A DNA stretch of 64,000 bases from Botrytis cinerea B05.10 (lineage: Eukaryota > Ascomycota > Leotiomycetes > Helotiales > Sclerotiniaceae). Below, in pieces: positions 11,808-24,547 of the stretch. The stretch lies in NCBI RefSeq assembly GCF_000143535.2, contig NC_037322.1, positions 930,001 through 994,000 on the forward strand, in the 5' to 3' direction. Both the position numbers and the translations under genes were made by a program. A model generated the notes under the pieces. It searched no databases, was not told the origin of the DNA, and was given only the letters and a program-made list of their open reading frames with translations. Each line of letters begins with the position of its first letter. The first letter of the stretch is position 1.

Positions 11808-14492
11808 ATAATTTGCCGGTTAGGTGTTTCAAAATCAGGAGAGCGTATGAATATTCGCAAGACTTGACAAGCAGCTCTCTTCCGGACTATCAGATTGGCC
11901 ACGGATGATAAGATTGTACGTACAAGATTGGATCACTGGCATTGCAACCTTGTAGGTTTAAGTAGTCTGGAATCGATCTCATGGAATAAAAGACCACGAT
12001 GAGGGACCAGAGTTCACCGGAGTTCATAACCGAGAGTTGTATAAAATGGTTAGAAAGCCCTTACCCGATTGTTCCTAACCCATTTTCCTTCAGATTCTCT
12101 ATGACAAATTTGCTTGATTATGTTTTGTTTAATCACGGAGGCCCCGTCCAATTTATTTGTTGACAGAAACTGAATGTTGAACGGTGGCATCTCTCTGGAA
12201 AATATGCTTTCTACTAGCCCTGGTTCTATGAGCTTTTAATATAGCAGTGTCTTTTTTCGTCGAACTTCCCGTCCCCGTGTGAAACCAATCAAGCCATATC
12301 TGACGGATGGACGAGGGGTTGGCTGCCTTTCCAATAAACACCGGCAGCTATGATGATATTCATCCACCGAGTGCTAATAACATTTTCGGTAAACAGATGC
12401 TATCCAAAGGCTGTTGGGCCGACCGACGATTTAGTATTGGATATAACCCATGGCCGAGGTATTCTTTCACCCCGGCATAACTCGTAAGGCACATGCTAAT
12501 GCAGGCAGTAATATAATTCTTGGCAATTTGAAATGCTCCTATTGGCTACAACCGCGTAGCAACAACTTACACCCCCGATCAATCACAATGTGACTGAAAT
12601 TGCCCTCTTGGACAATACACCGAGCCTCTTCCGTAAGATCTCTTGAAGGCAAACATTCCGGCCTCAAATAGCATCTAAATTCGACATTATCCTTGAAGAT
12701 TTGAACCTTCTGGACATTCAATACCGGAAAGTTCACTGAATAATCAGTTTCCGACATGACGGAAAGCCCGAATCAAGTCAAAGCATTTTGAATGTCGATG
12801 AAAGTTGTCCCTTGAGAGCGTGCGACCAAAATCAGCAAGTCAACATTTTCTAATCTCAAGACCGAGTCCATGCCGTATGATCTTCTCATGTCGGCCCGAT
12901 ATTCATTTCAAGGCGCCTCATACCTACATACCGAGTACGATAGCTACTCTAAAGCAAATCTTTCCATTGGTAAGGCGTATCTAAATGTCCACCCGCTCAT
13001 CGAAGGCGGAATGAGTGCAAGGCACTTGCGTTTGAAACTGCTAGCGTTGTTGGTATTATATTTCGGAAATTCTTCAATATTGCAGCCCGGCAACCTCTCG
13101 AGATATGCCGAATTCCGCTTGTGGAGTATCATAGCCGGGGACTTAGAATCCAGACCCACAGAGTAGTATTAACCGTGCATGATACTAGCAATCAACAACC
13201 AACAGCCAACCAACAGGCAAAGTACACGGGTCCGTATTGTTATTGGACGAAGCTTGTCATATGAACGATCGGCAACCTGATAAGAACAGTCTCTTCTTGG
13301 AAGTTCGACGTTAGGCTAGGGCAAGCCCGTATGGCAACCAGCGGGAGCGACGGGTAGTCATACTTCCCCGCTGCATGGAACTTCCACTGAAGAAAGAGCG
13401 TCCACTAAAATACTTGGTGAGCAAAAATGCAACTTTTCAGCTGCGGCGTGTTGGTACTGAATGACGCTATAGTATTTCATGCGGAAAACAATCACTGACC
13501 GAAGTCATGTAGCTAAAATGGTGTCATCCATTCATCTTGCATCTAGAGCAATCTACTCGTACATGAGTGGGAGTCTTATTTCCAACTCGACTCCCACTGG
13601 CTTGCAGCGTACCATGCAGTATGGAACGCCAATCAAATGTCAACAAAGCTTTGGCGGCAAGATCCTCCAATATTAGATGACGGAATTTATCCATTAAAGA
13701 TTGCCCTGCTTGCGAAGATCTAGTTGCCAAACTTGCTAGAATTCTTGGCGAACCATTCTACCGGTATTCTCTCTCAAAATCTACTGGACTGAAGCCTTGC
13801 ACTCAACACTGCCCACTCGGTATTTGGTGTCATTCATACACGGACCGAGTGATCACCTGGTCAGACCACGGAATTTGTTCCTGTAGTTAGGCATGATCTG
13901 GTAAATTTTTCAACGGGATCAGTGATCAAAGGGATAGAAAATGGCCTGTCTTCAAGTTACACCGCTATCTTTTTCGGCTAGAGCCGTATTTCCTGATCGC
14001 ATTGAGATTGCTAGCCAGACTTCGAAACCTAATTTACTGAACGGAGATCGATACATTGCAGCAGAAGGTAGATTCAAGGTAAAGAAGTTGATCGCTTGTA
14101 TCTCTGGGATCTTTACCGGAATTCACTTACAACTCACAACCGTTATCAAATTCGGACGGGAGATTACAATTCGGATCATGCAGGCGTCTGGTTACCAAAT
14201 TTAGAAAATTGAAGCTTGCGTAACCATCATGTTGGTGATCACAAGTATATGACCAGAAAGTCTTGCCCAAGAAAAGAAGGTGCGATGCATCTCGAACCAA
14301 GGTACAGCGCACCGAGCGGCAAACTTCTCTTTCAGCGTACATCTCCACCTTCATATATTCACTCAGTCTTGTGCCACCTGCTTAGATACTATTCTGTTAA
14401 AATTTCTCTCGTTTCTCAAGTTGTCAATTTCATACTGCAACTTTGAGAAGATAAATCGTGCTCTCTGATCATTTAACATTTTCCTTCACTCA
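11808..14492. other. 2.7-kb intergenic region, no firm gene
   Basis: Only short overlapping frames are present. One minus-strand frame at 12757-12539 has a protein-like composition and is discussed among the findings, but no partner exons could be joined with confidence. The region may contain decayed sequence. No transposon ends, direct repeats or RNA genes were recognised. Confidence 0.5.
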
Positions 14493-16413
14493 ATGGCGCA
14501 TCCATCTTCTGATCTCCCTCTGAGAAAGTTCTTCGACTCTGATGCAGAGAAGTCCGAAGTTAAGGCGGTTCTTGCACATTTTGAAATTCCGCTTTCAAAT
14601 GCAAGCACTCGAGATTTGGAGGAAGGAATCAATGGCACAGATAACACGGATGGAAATGTTTCCAGAGCAGATGGAGGTAGAGATGCTTGGCTGTTCTTAG
14701 CTGCCTGCTTCTTATTTGAAGCATTAATCTGGGGTAAGCGATCATCTCCGTACAGGCCCACCTCATCACGTCAATGTTCTGGGCAGCACTGAAAATCACT
14801 GAAAATCACCATCTTTATCAAATTTCTAGAAATTTGTATGATCTGTTAGAGACACGTCAAAGATGCGCTGAGTCTCTCATGTCAACTAACAAATAAATAG
14901 GATTTCCGTTCGCTTTCGGAGTTTTTCAGACGTACTACTCTACTCACTCGCCATTCGATGAACATGCAAGCGGTATAGCCGTTATAGGAACTTGTGCTAC
15001 GGGAATCAGTATGTGAAAATGTCTATCTTATTTCGATGCTTCTACAAGATCATCCCACCACCTCTTTGGTTCCGCTTCTTAATAAGTACTTACAAGGTAT
15101 CATTAGTGTACCTGTTTGCACCCATTTCCCTCTACGTTCTGGAGACGTTCCCACCAATTCGCAGGCTTTCATCAATAGTGGGCCTTGTTATTGTATTGAT
15201 AGCGCTAGTTGCAGCTAGCTTCGCCACAGAAGTTTGGCACCTCATTGTTACTCAAGGCTTCCTATATGCTATTGGAGGCAGCCTTTTGTACTCCCCAACA
15301 ATGTTCTATCTTGATCAATGGTTTGGTACGTAAATATTTCTTTCGTCAATTTTGGTTTAAGATCCAAGCATATTTGATTTTTCCAATGTACCAGGATGTT
15401 CAACTCTGGTTAAGAAATCGCGTCTTCATATTGTTCAAATTCGCTTGATCTTCCCAAATTTCGCACTACCGCGTTGCTTCATCACCTCACTCTAAAAGTA
15501 GTTTCTACTCACATTCCACTAACTGTGTGATAGTCAAGCGAAAGGGTCTCGCACTTGGTGTTATGTGGTCAGGGTAAGCATCGAATATCATTAGCCCAAA
15601 GCTCGAGCTAACTTTGGCAGCGTGGGAACTTCAGGCCTCATTTTCCCATTTCTCCTGTCATATCTTATCGATCGATGCGGATTCCGCGGTACTCTTCGCA
15701 TTTGGGCTGCTACCCTGTTCCTACTCTGTTGCCCATTGATATACTATATCAAACCGAGGATTCCGACAAATTATTCCAGCCAGCCACCCTCAAAACCAAG
15801 CTACACATTCCTTAGGTCACCCGTATTCTGGTTTCTACAGATAGCAAACATCTTGTCCTCACTTGGGTTCTTTGCACCTTCCATTTATCTTTCATCGTAT
15901 AGCGCTTCGCTTTCGTTCTCTCCTGTGCTTGGAACGTTACTAATCGCACTTCTGAATTCCTTTTCCGTGATCGGAGCCATTTCGCTAGGTCATCTTTCGG
16001 ATATCAGACATATAACTACCGTCGTTCTTCTCTCTTCTATTCTATCTACTCTATCTGTATTCATGCTGTGGGGTCTTTCAGCTTCCCTTCCATCTCTCAT
16101 TATATTCACCATCATCTATGGAATTTTTGCGGGAGGATGGAGTGCTATTTGGGCAGGTATGATAAGAGAGGTCCAACGCGCAGATAGCAACGCTGGCTTT
16201 GGTGTATTGATGGGTCTATTTAGCGCGGGAAGAGGAGTGGGAAGTGTGGTATGTGGGCCAGTTACTGAATGGCTGGTTCAATATGGAGGCTTTGGGGGCA
16301 TGGGAGGCGGTTATGGCACCGAGTATGGAGCGGTGATTGTCTTCACCGGAGTTAGTGCTGCTTGTGGATTGATAGGGGTAGGAGCAAGATTTTGGAGAAT
16401 AGAAAGAACTTGA
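14493..16413 (+). CDS. MFS transporter, monocarboxylate-porter-like (466 aa)
   Basis: A major facilitator protein of the fungal MCT/MCH-like group, expected in the plasma or an internal membrane; its substrate cannot be read from sequence. Five exons: 14493-14733, 14901-15008, 15107-15325, 15534-15573 and 15621-16413, total 1,401 bases, all in frame. The third exon must start at 15107, after TTAG, to keep the phase. Residues 1-65 form a cytosolic polar N-terminus. WLFLAACFLFEALIWGFPFAFGVFQTYY is the typical first helix of this family, ending in the G-x-F-x-x-Y-Y pattern. About twelve hydrophobic segments follow, with a short central loop (RIPTNYSSQPPSKPS). The C-terminus is short, ending just after the last helix. 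The 40-base exon 4 is unusually small. Confidence 0.88.
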
Positions 16414-18078
16414 GAGATACATGATGCACGAAGCAACTTAACATCTATCAGAGCTGCCATATAGCACACTTCGGTGCCTCAATTCATGTCTGTTCATCGG
16501 ATGGCGCCTGGGGTGATTTTGAAGATTTTGAACAGATGGCGCTCTGGTGTAAGAGTCTATCACATGATTGAGTGTAAATCAGACAATTTACAATGGTGTC
16601 ACGGGTTGATAAATGGAGCATACTTTTCCACAGGCAGCAAGGAGTCATGTTTACTAAAATGGGTTTCCGGATTAGATCACAGATACGAGCTTATATTTTT
16701 GGTGTATGAAAACGAAAAATGCATGGCTGTCTTCCATCAAACATCTAGAATTTTGCGTTTAGTGAAAATCCTAAGAATATTGGGATCTGCTCATTGACAT
16801 AATGGATCTTCTCGTTTACAATGAAGATCTCTATTTTCAATTTACTCCTCGTGGCAGCGAAGGATTACTCGGGCAGACTGCATGTAAGAATGGCGAAATT
16901 GAAGTCGCTATACTCGGTTAGGCAAGTGTTACCTTCCTACCCAGGCCACTCCGCACGAGAGCACAAGGGGGGTACCCAATTATCTTACACTACACCATAG
17001 GGAGATATGGAGATATGAAGTGGATTCCCTAAACTCTCTTTATCTTTAAATAACTTTTACGCGATCAACAATCATGTCTGTCGCAAGCAAGTAAAGTATA
17101 ATCTTCATTTCAACCAAATTTTCGAGCCAGCCAAAAAGCCAGATATCCTGTATAGAAAACGATTTTCAAAAACGTGCGGGTATATTTTTAAACCCTTTCC
17201 GTTCCGTGTTTGATGAATCCTGAATGGCACACTTCCATATAGGTACGTACTGGAAGTTTTTTTTCCCTGGTTAATGTACCATCGTACTACATAAAACTAT
17301 GCTATCCTTGGAGCTTGATCACAATGAAGGATTTTTCTTTTGAATGTTACAGCGCAGCTTCAATACAACCTTCTTCATCCTTCGCTCTCATTTAACTATG
17401 TTGAGTTTGATACCCAATTCAAAATACTCTTTTTATTGAATTTCAGAACCATCCTAAGTTTTCTAAACGAATATAGCGATTGTAAAGTTGCAAGATTTCA
17501 ATAACACACATTTCTTCATTTGCTAAAGATTCTCAAGTGAAGAAAGCCCAGATGACGTTACAGATCTTTATCATCGTAACACTTTTCTCCAACAAAAAAA
17601 CATTTACATCTAATCTACATATCTATTTATCATTCTTACATTTTTTTTCAATAACATGCAGTACAATCTGACCACATTAGCGGCGGGAAGAGGCGCAGTT
17701 GCCTCGGTCCAACAAATGAAGATTCTTAAAATTGACGAGGCTGAGCGGCACAGCTGTCAGTATATGCAAGGGCCAACAGTATTCATGGAACAGCAATCGT
17801 ATGTGACCACTTACTGCCTTCTCGCTCGGCACGATTATTTTTGCTTCTCATTTGGTGTGGTAGTATCTGTGGTGGCGTGGTATCGTCCGTTTATATTACA
17901 CAAATATATCTTTCCTTGCATGATAGATATGCGAGTATGTTTGCGGGACATCTAATAAAGATGATCTTGTTCCAAGGGATTTGTTTTATTTTTGTTTGGT
18001 TTTACTCCTGGCAATTTTTCTGGCTCATCAAGTGTTCCTTCGGAAAATGCATATTTGTAGTTCTAAGGAAGACTTCAC
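16414..18078. other. Intergenic region upstream of the Kre9-like gene
   Basis: These 1.7 kb hold the 3' side of the MFS gene and the promoter/leader of the next gene on the same strand. The frames at 16474-16797, 17656-17955 and 17841-18248 lack domains and are judged chance openings. AT-rich runs and short T tracts are common before 18078. Confidence 0.5.
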
Positions 18079-20142
18079 TTGAAGATGCAACGTCTAGTCT
18101 CCCTCCTTGTATTTTGCGTTCTTCTGAGGTGTATCAAGGCAGATGTTGCTTTTACATGGCCCTACCCAGGAGCCACCTTGGGCTCGGGAGATGTCACTCT
18201 ATGGTGGAGGGAAGATGGAAATGCGCTTTTGATCGAGGAGATGGGTAGTCATTTGTTAGTTTTGTTCACCGGAAGTAATAATGCTATGGTATGTGGGAAT
18301 GCTCTGCTTCGAAAAGTATTCTGAGTAAGTTGCTGATGTTTGCATAGCAAATTTTGAATGAATGGGTCATTCCCGTTGGAAAGTATAATGCAACTATACA
18401 TCTCAATTCAAACATCGGACCCAATGCAAACAATTCCTAGTAAGCAATCACTTTCGCAGCTTCTGAAATTCGGTACATCAGTTCGAATAAATGGTCATAC
18501 TGTTTTCGTGTCACATGGATCAGTTGATTTAACAAATATCAGCTTCTTCGGTATTCAATCAAATCCTATAAGCATGACGAACTATCCATCAACCTCCATT
18601 CCAGTTCTCACAAATTTCTCACCTCGTTTCTCTCTCACGAATATGACGGGTAGAGATTTCAGCCCTTCTATCAGCGCTGCAAATGCGGCGTGCAATACCA
18701 CAGATGGACCGGATTCTGTAATTCGAGATGAAACGCAAGATCAAGTATCTCTGGGTATGGCTAACGTCCGCTCTCTGTCATCCGCTCAGATTACAACTTC
18801 TGGGGTAATTCACAATCCAACGGATGGTGTGCTTGTTACAACTATTCCTTTGACACCCATTATTTCAGCCACTACTTTGCCTTCGTCTCCCGTAACAACT
18901 ATATTCTTTACACCAACGCCCACTGCCTCTACTCAACCTGTTACAGAAACCCCGACACAGATTCCGACTTTCACAGCCAGTGCCCATAAAAGGATTGTGA
19001 TCGCTGTTCCTGTTTCTATAGGTGTTGCTGCTCTGGCTGGTCTCTTCATTTTCTTCGTTGTTCGATACAGACGTCGGTATTCGTCATCCGAAAAAGTTGA
19101 TCCAGACGGATCTATTCTTCCATTTTTCCCACCACCACCTACTCATCCTAATACATGGATGGATACCACAGCTTCCACTGTCAAGAATAAATCCAATCGT
19201 TTTTGGTATCGCCTGAAAGCCAAACGTTCACGAGATAGTGTCGCTGAGTTGCCTGGCTACGAAGGTCCAGGTACATTGAAGTCTGCCTCACAGCGTAACA
19301 CCAGTCCAAGCGGAACGACAATTACAAACAGGAGCGAAGTGGCTCACAGACCTATAATCATTCCTTCCACTGCAGCAACTGGAATCTCATCGACCAAAAG
19401 CCAACACCGACCACAAAATCACCCAGGACGCGAAGTCGGCTTTTTGGCTGTAGGTCCGGATTCGGCAATTAATAACCACAACTCAGATCCTAAAACTCCT
19501 GCTAGTGTTGCCCACACTAATCATTCATATCCACGTGCTTCAACTATCAAGACCATCACAACGGAGAGTTCAGGCATTCCATCTTCATCAGCTCTATCTT
19601 CATCTTTTGACCGAGAACGCGAACGCGGCCCTTTTCCTTTAGACTCCGGAACTCCCGTATTCAAAGAAAGAGAGACACAAACACCACCACAGCCACCAAG
19701 TCCTACAGCTCTTAGAGGGATGGCAAAAGTAGTTACGATTCCGAGGAGTGATTCATTCTCACATTCGAGCTCGGACTTTGGTGCGATACCTCAATCTTCT
19801 TCTACCTACTACCCTGCAAGAAAAAACTCGCTTCAAAGAGAAGGATCAGATGTATATAACTTTTCAAATCCTGGATCACCATATAAAAAATCTTCATATA
19901 ATACACCTTCATCTTCATATCAAGCTCCGCAAACATCATTTCCTCCACCACCAACCTCAATGTTGTCTCAGGCGTCTCAATTCAAGAGTTTTAGAAGTCC
20001 AATGAGAGGGGCGGATGAGAGTGCTGCTGTTAAAGAGGCGGAGAGAAGAATTAGAGGATTTCTTGGGAATAATGGGGGAGTTGGTTCGGATAGAGATGGG
20101 ATTGTGAGTCCGATTAGTCCGGTTAGTCCTTTGTCGAGATAA
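18079..20142 (+). CDS. Secreted Kre9/Knh1-like Ser/Thr-rich wall protein with one membrane span (633 aa)
   Basis: A putative cell-wall or surface-sensor protein. Three exons: 18079-18288, 18348-18439 and 18543-20142, total 1,902 bases. Intron 2 removes a stretch that would otherwise break the N-terminal domain. A signal peptide (MKMQRLVSLLVFCVLLRCIKA) is followed by a domain of about 90 residues, starting FTWPYPGATLGSGDVTLWW, that resembles the Kre9/KNH or Ser-Thr-rich GPI-anchored fold. Then come about 150 Ser/Thr-rich residues suited to O-mannosylation, a membrane span near residues 253-275, an Arg-rich stop (RYRRRY), and a cytosolic tail of about 350 residues rich in Pro, Ser and Thr, ending SPISPVSPLSR. 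The architecture recalls Mid2/Wsc-type sensors, but the ectodomain differs. A second in-frame ATG at 18085 is an alternative start. An AATAAA lies at 20338-20343. Confidence 0.8.
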
Positions 20143-21219
20143 ATGAAGCGGTAATTTTTGAGGGTCATGATATGTGTATGATGTCTCTTTGTATGTATGA
20201 GAAATGTATGAGTGGGGAAACAAATGGAATAAGATAAATGACAGGGTATTGATGGAGGAATTGGCGTTTGAAACTTAATGAATGGACATGGTAATAACGA
20301 ATGGAGGTTATTTGTGACGGAAACAGGACGGAAATGAAATAAAACAATGAGTTGGTCTAATGAATGGACATATATATATCCCCCATTTCTCTCGTTAAAC
20401 GTCATTCGTTTGAGCTGTACTGGACTGAAAAAGAATTTCTGCTCTAGAATTTTGATAGCAAGACATTTGATTATCCTATCATTTTGGTTTGGCGGTTGAT
20501 AAAGAGCCTCAAAACGATGATGATTGCTTGCTTATCACTCGTATACGCATTGAAATTAGGCTGATATCTCTGCTGATAGCTTTTCTTGCTTTCAGCTTAG
20601 TATGTCAATATTCGATCTTCCAATAGCAAGGTTTGAATAAGGGGCTGAGAGGGATGAACTTTTCGTGGTGCAGAGATAAGAGTGAGAGGAGTTGAACTTG
20701 ATCTTCCGTCACGAAATCAATACACGGGTAGGTGCCCAAAGTCTAACTCCTGTGTTGTTGCTTCACAGAGGCGATTGAGAGACAAGAAAATTCGTGGGCG
20801 ACGGTTCCATGTTCGTGTCTGGTGGACATTGGCACTTTGTATGAATTATCACGATATTTTCTTGTGGCTTAAGGAACATCTGATATGGTCGACTGCATAC
20901 GAAAAACGAAGTAACGATATGGGACCCATTCCTCATTGGACGGATAGAGAAGCTCTCCGTCAAAGACTTGTTCAGAATACACGTTAGACGTGTGTGTACT
21001 ATGGTATGGTATATGGAATAAGTTATGTTACACCCTTTTGTTTTGCCACCAATAGAATCATTCTGCCCACACAAACTGATCCTGGCTAGCGAAGGCGGTG
21101 CGACACAACTTATTCAATACACCATAGTATGCCTGACATAAAAAAGGTATTGTACCCCGCATTTTATTCTTGTATTTATTCATCTCATTACAATCATTAA
21201 GGATAAGTCTCCTGTTACG
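20143..21219. other. Intergenic region, 3' of the wall protein and 5' of the HET gene
   Basis: There is no supportable gene. The frame at 20682-20987 has no domain. The first part is the 3' untranslated region of the upstream gene; the last few hundred bases are the HET gene promoter. Confidence 0.55.
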
Positions 21220-23459
21220 ATGATCTGTGACATTTGTACAGAATTATTTCGAACATTGTCAAAGGTTCAGGTGAAAGATAAACTCCCAGAAGGAAGTGAA
21301 CTTAAGGGACGATTCGAACACCATGCTACTTATAATGCCTTGAAGAGGGCGCTTGACATAGGCTGTGTTTTTTGCAAGAAAGTGTGGGCACAGATACGTG
21401 ACGAAGTTCTTGATATGGATGATGATAAACTTGTAGCTTTCAGATTGGAATTCGAGTGGTCTTTATACCTACAAAGTAATTCACTGGGTTCTTTCTCGAT
21501 TTCCACTGCCAAGGAACTTGAGTGGCGTTTCTGGATTTGTCTTTGGCCGGTTTATTCTTCTCAAGGTATCCTATGGATTCCCACATTCGTCACAGTCTGA
21601 CGCCTGTGTGCATGACACCTACTGATGGTGGTTTTAGATCGACTATTGCTACCTGGTTACCACGAAACTACCAATACAGGCTCCGATGCTTGCTTTATAC
21701 TTGCTAATCATTGGCTAAAGACATGTCTTAGCTCGCATCGAAACTGTGAGCGCCTTCGCCCTCCTTCGTTGGAAGAATGGACACCGAGTCGCTTAATTCG
21801 CATTAGAAGTACCGATGATTTAGTTTTGTGTTTGCGGAATATGGGAAATATCCCCACAGGGGTAGAGTACGCCACATTATCTCACTGTTGGGGTAACATT
21901 CCAGAGACCCAGAGATTAGTCTTGACAAGCGAGAATATCAGTTCATGGACACGACGAATGCCCGACCTTAAATCCATGAGAACATTTGATCAGGCAATTG
22001 TTAGCTGCCAAAAGCTTGGGCTGGAATATATATGGATCGATTCTCTGTGCATTCTACAAGACTGTCAAGATGATTGGCGCAAGGAGGCATCACTCATGAG
22101 TACGGTATATAAATATTCCAAGTGTACTATTACCGCCACAGCGGCAATCGATGATACTGTGGGATGCTTCTTTGATCGTGATTCGGACATCTGTCTGCCC
22201 ACTAGAGTAGAATTTTTTCGGAATCAAATATGCTTTCTTGGCTCCAGCAAACAATCAATACCCAACTTCAACCCTTTGCCAGAAGATTCTAGCCCTACAC
22301 TTCTACTAGGTTATTATGACATTGAAGACATTGTAGACTGGGACGGGGGCATTGAGCTTGCTCCTGTAAACCAGCGCTCTTGGGTTGTTCAAGAGGTATG
22401 TACATTGTACTAGACGAATATACCCACTTAGTCTGCTATTCTAAGAAGATAATCTAGCGCCTTCTCAGCCCGCGAGTTATCCATTTCTCAGACAGACAGC
22501 TCTTTTGGGAATTTGCAGAGTTACAAGCCTCAGAATCGTCACCATTTGGAATTCCAGGAGGGGAAGTAACGAAATTCAAAACCCTAAGCCCCTATCAAAA
22601 TCAGGACCAGTATCTCATTGATCTAGATTTAGAGACAGAGACACAGTCACAAGAACGCCAGCGCTTAGCCGGTGCTTTTCGAATTTGGAAATCAACAGTA
22701 TCTGCCTATACAAGAGGAAAATTAAGTAAAGGCTCCGACAAGCTCATTGCAATCTCCGCCATAGCAAGGGAATTACAGCCCTTGATGAGATGTCGATATC
22801 TAGCTGGTCTCTGGGAAGCTAGTCTTGTACTACAGCTATCATGGTGGAGTGACAAAACTGTCATTCCATCGATGGGATATCGAGCACCATCATGGTCTTG
22901 GGCTTCAATCGACGGGGAGGTTCATCTTACCGGTCCGGAAATCTCTGATTCAGTTGATCCGCTGGTAGAGACCCTCGAAGTGGTCATAGATCTTGTCGGT
23001 GAAGATGAATTTGGTCAAGTCCAAGGCGGTCATCTAACCCTTCTGGGACAAACGATCGATCTTGAAGTCTTAGACTATGACGAAGAATCAGAACTACACA
23101 ATGTCACTTTCAATGGCAAACCCACATTTGCAACCATATTCGAGAATAGTGCCAACATGAGAACTGAGATTTCAACGAATCAGATATGCTGTGTGCCTCT
23201 CTATCTACGTTTGCGAGGTGAGATGTTATTTCTCCGCGGCCTTATCCTCGAGTGCGTCGATGTCACTAAAAATGAATATCGCCGTGTGGGACTGTTGATG
23301 GTACACTCTAGATTGATTCCAGTCGAAATTAACCACAGCGAAAAATACTCCATAGAAAATCCATTTCTATCCACTCTCGGTAATTTTGAACAGACAAAGG
23401 ATGGTTTACCGGTCTTCAAAAGAGAATCTAGAAACTTCAGAGAGATTACGATAATATAG
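21220..23459 (+). CDS. HET-domain protein (heterokaryon incompatibility type), 701 aa
   Basis: A cytosolic protein of the fungal HET family, whose members can trigger cell death after fusion of unlike hyphae; most paralogues have no proven role. Three exons: 21220-21565, 21638-22395 and 22458-23459, total 2,106 bases. The N-terminus (MICDICTELF, later GCVFCKKVW) has the Cys pairs common ahead of the domain. The HET core begins near residue 191 with VEYATLSHCWG and continues with the conserved FDQAIVSCQKLGLEYIWIDSLCILQD and DWRKEASLMSTVYKYSKCTITATAA. The C-terminal half contains the usual YRAPSWSWASIDG motif. No second effector domain (NACHT, WD40, ankyrin) is attached. It is convergent with the Git1-like permease. 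The frame is intact. Confidence 0.94.
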
Positions 23460-24547
23460 GATGTCTTCCCTGCGGTGGATTGGCTGGTAAAAATGATATT
23501 ACCGTCTATACTTATTTGAACTGCAAATTTTGTTTCATTTAAGGAGTTGAGGTGGTAAAGGAGAACACTAAAGCTGTTTGGAATATCGAAGCACTTTAGA
23601 TTTAGCAATCTAATTCATCCGCCAGCCTTTAAAAATAAAAAATGGGTTTCAAAACCCGGGGTGTCTATGAAATGATTTTGAACACTGAAATAAATGTGAA
23701 CATCTAAACAACCAAAGCCATTCAGATCCATGATTCTACAAAAAAATCAGTGTCCACCTATACGTCAGATCACATGGAAACGAAGGATTTTCAATAATGA
23801 ATGAATTCACTCAGAGCCAACCTACAAGCTCAGATTTTCTTCTTTTTCCTCCTCCTCCTCCTCCTCCTCCTCCCCCTACTACCCCCGATCCTTCCCTTGG
23901 CGGAATATCTCTCCATCTCTGTTGCCACGCATATACAAACTCCTTTCTAACCCTCTCTCCACGAAATAAGAGATCACAAACCCTACAAAACCACGTCCTC
24001 TTCTCCCATCTCTAAATATCCCTAGCTATACTACTTTCCTTACCGTACCCCCTTCCCCTTCCCCATAATTTCTCTAATTCCCAATTCCCAAGTTTCTCCG
24101 CCATATCTGCTATCGCATCAGAATGCCCCTTCTCCATTCCCCAAACCCCTCCACACCTCTCCTCCAACCCACCTGTTTCCCCACACCTCCCACTATTTCA
24201 TTCCCCGAACCTAGCTCTTCTATACACACAAAGAATACCGTAGTTAGTAAATGACGGCAGGATCTAAAAGGTAGGGCGAGTATTACTCTAACAACGTGGG
24301 GTATTTTCATTACCTCGTAACCCTGATCAACATCTACTAGACGCGCCACATTTCGACATCAAATGACAAAGACCACAAGTATATTCAGAGGATTGACGAT
24401 TAATAGTATTATTAGGTGGGTATCTCTACTAGGTCATTATTTTCATTACATACTTCTTTCTCATGTCTAGCTCCCTTCTAATTGTAATCGTCACCCAAAT
24501 CCTTGCCCATTAAAGCTACTCCTCTCCCCCCAAGAAGAAACAGTCTC
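23460..24547. other. Convergent 3' intergenic region
   Basis: It lies between the stop codons of the HET gene (plus) and the permease (minus). It has a CCT run at 23848-23873 and pyrimidine-rich DNA to about 24200; no gene is seen. Confidence 0.6.
23848..23873. repeat. CCT trinucleotide microsatellite
   Basis: Nearly nine uninterrupted CCT units in a C/T-rich stretch 3' of the HET gene. Confidence 0.9.

Noticed and set aside
16474..16797. 107-codon plus-strand frame after the MFS gene
   Set aside because: No recognisable motif, no splice partners and composition like the surrounding intergenic DNA.
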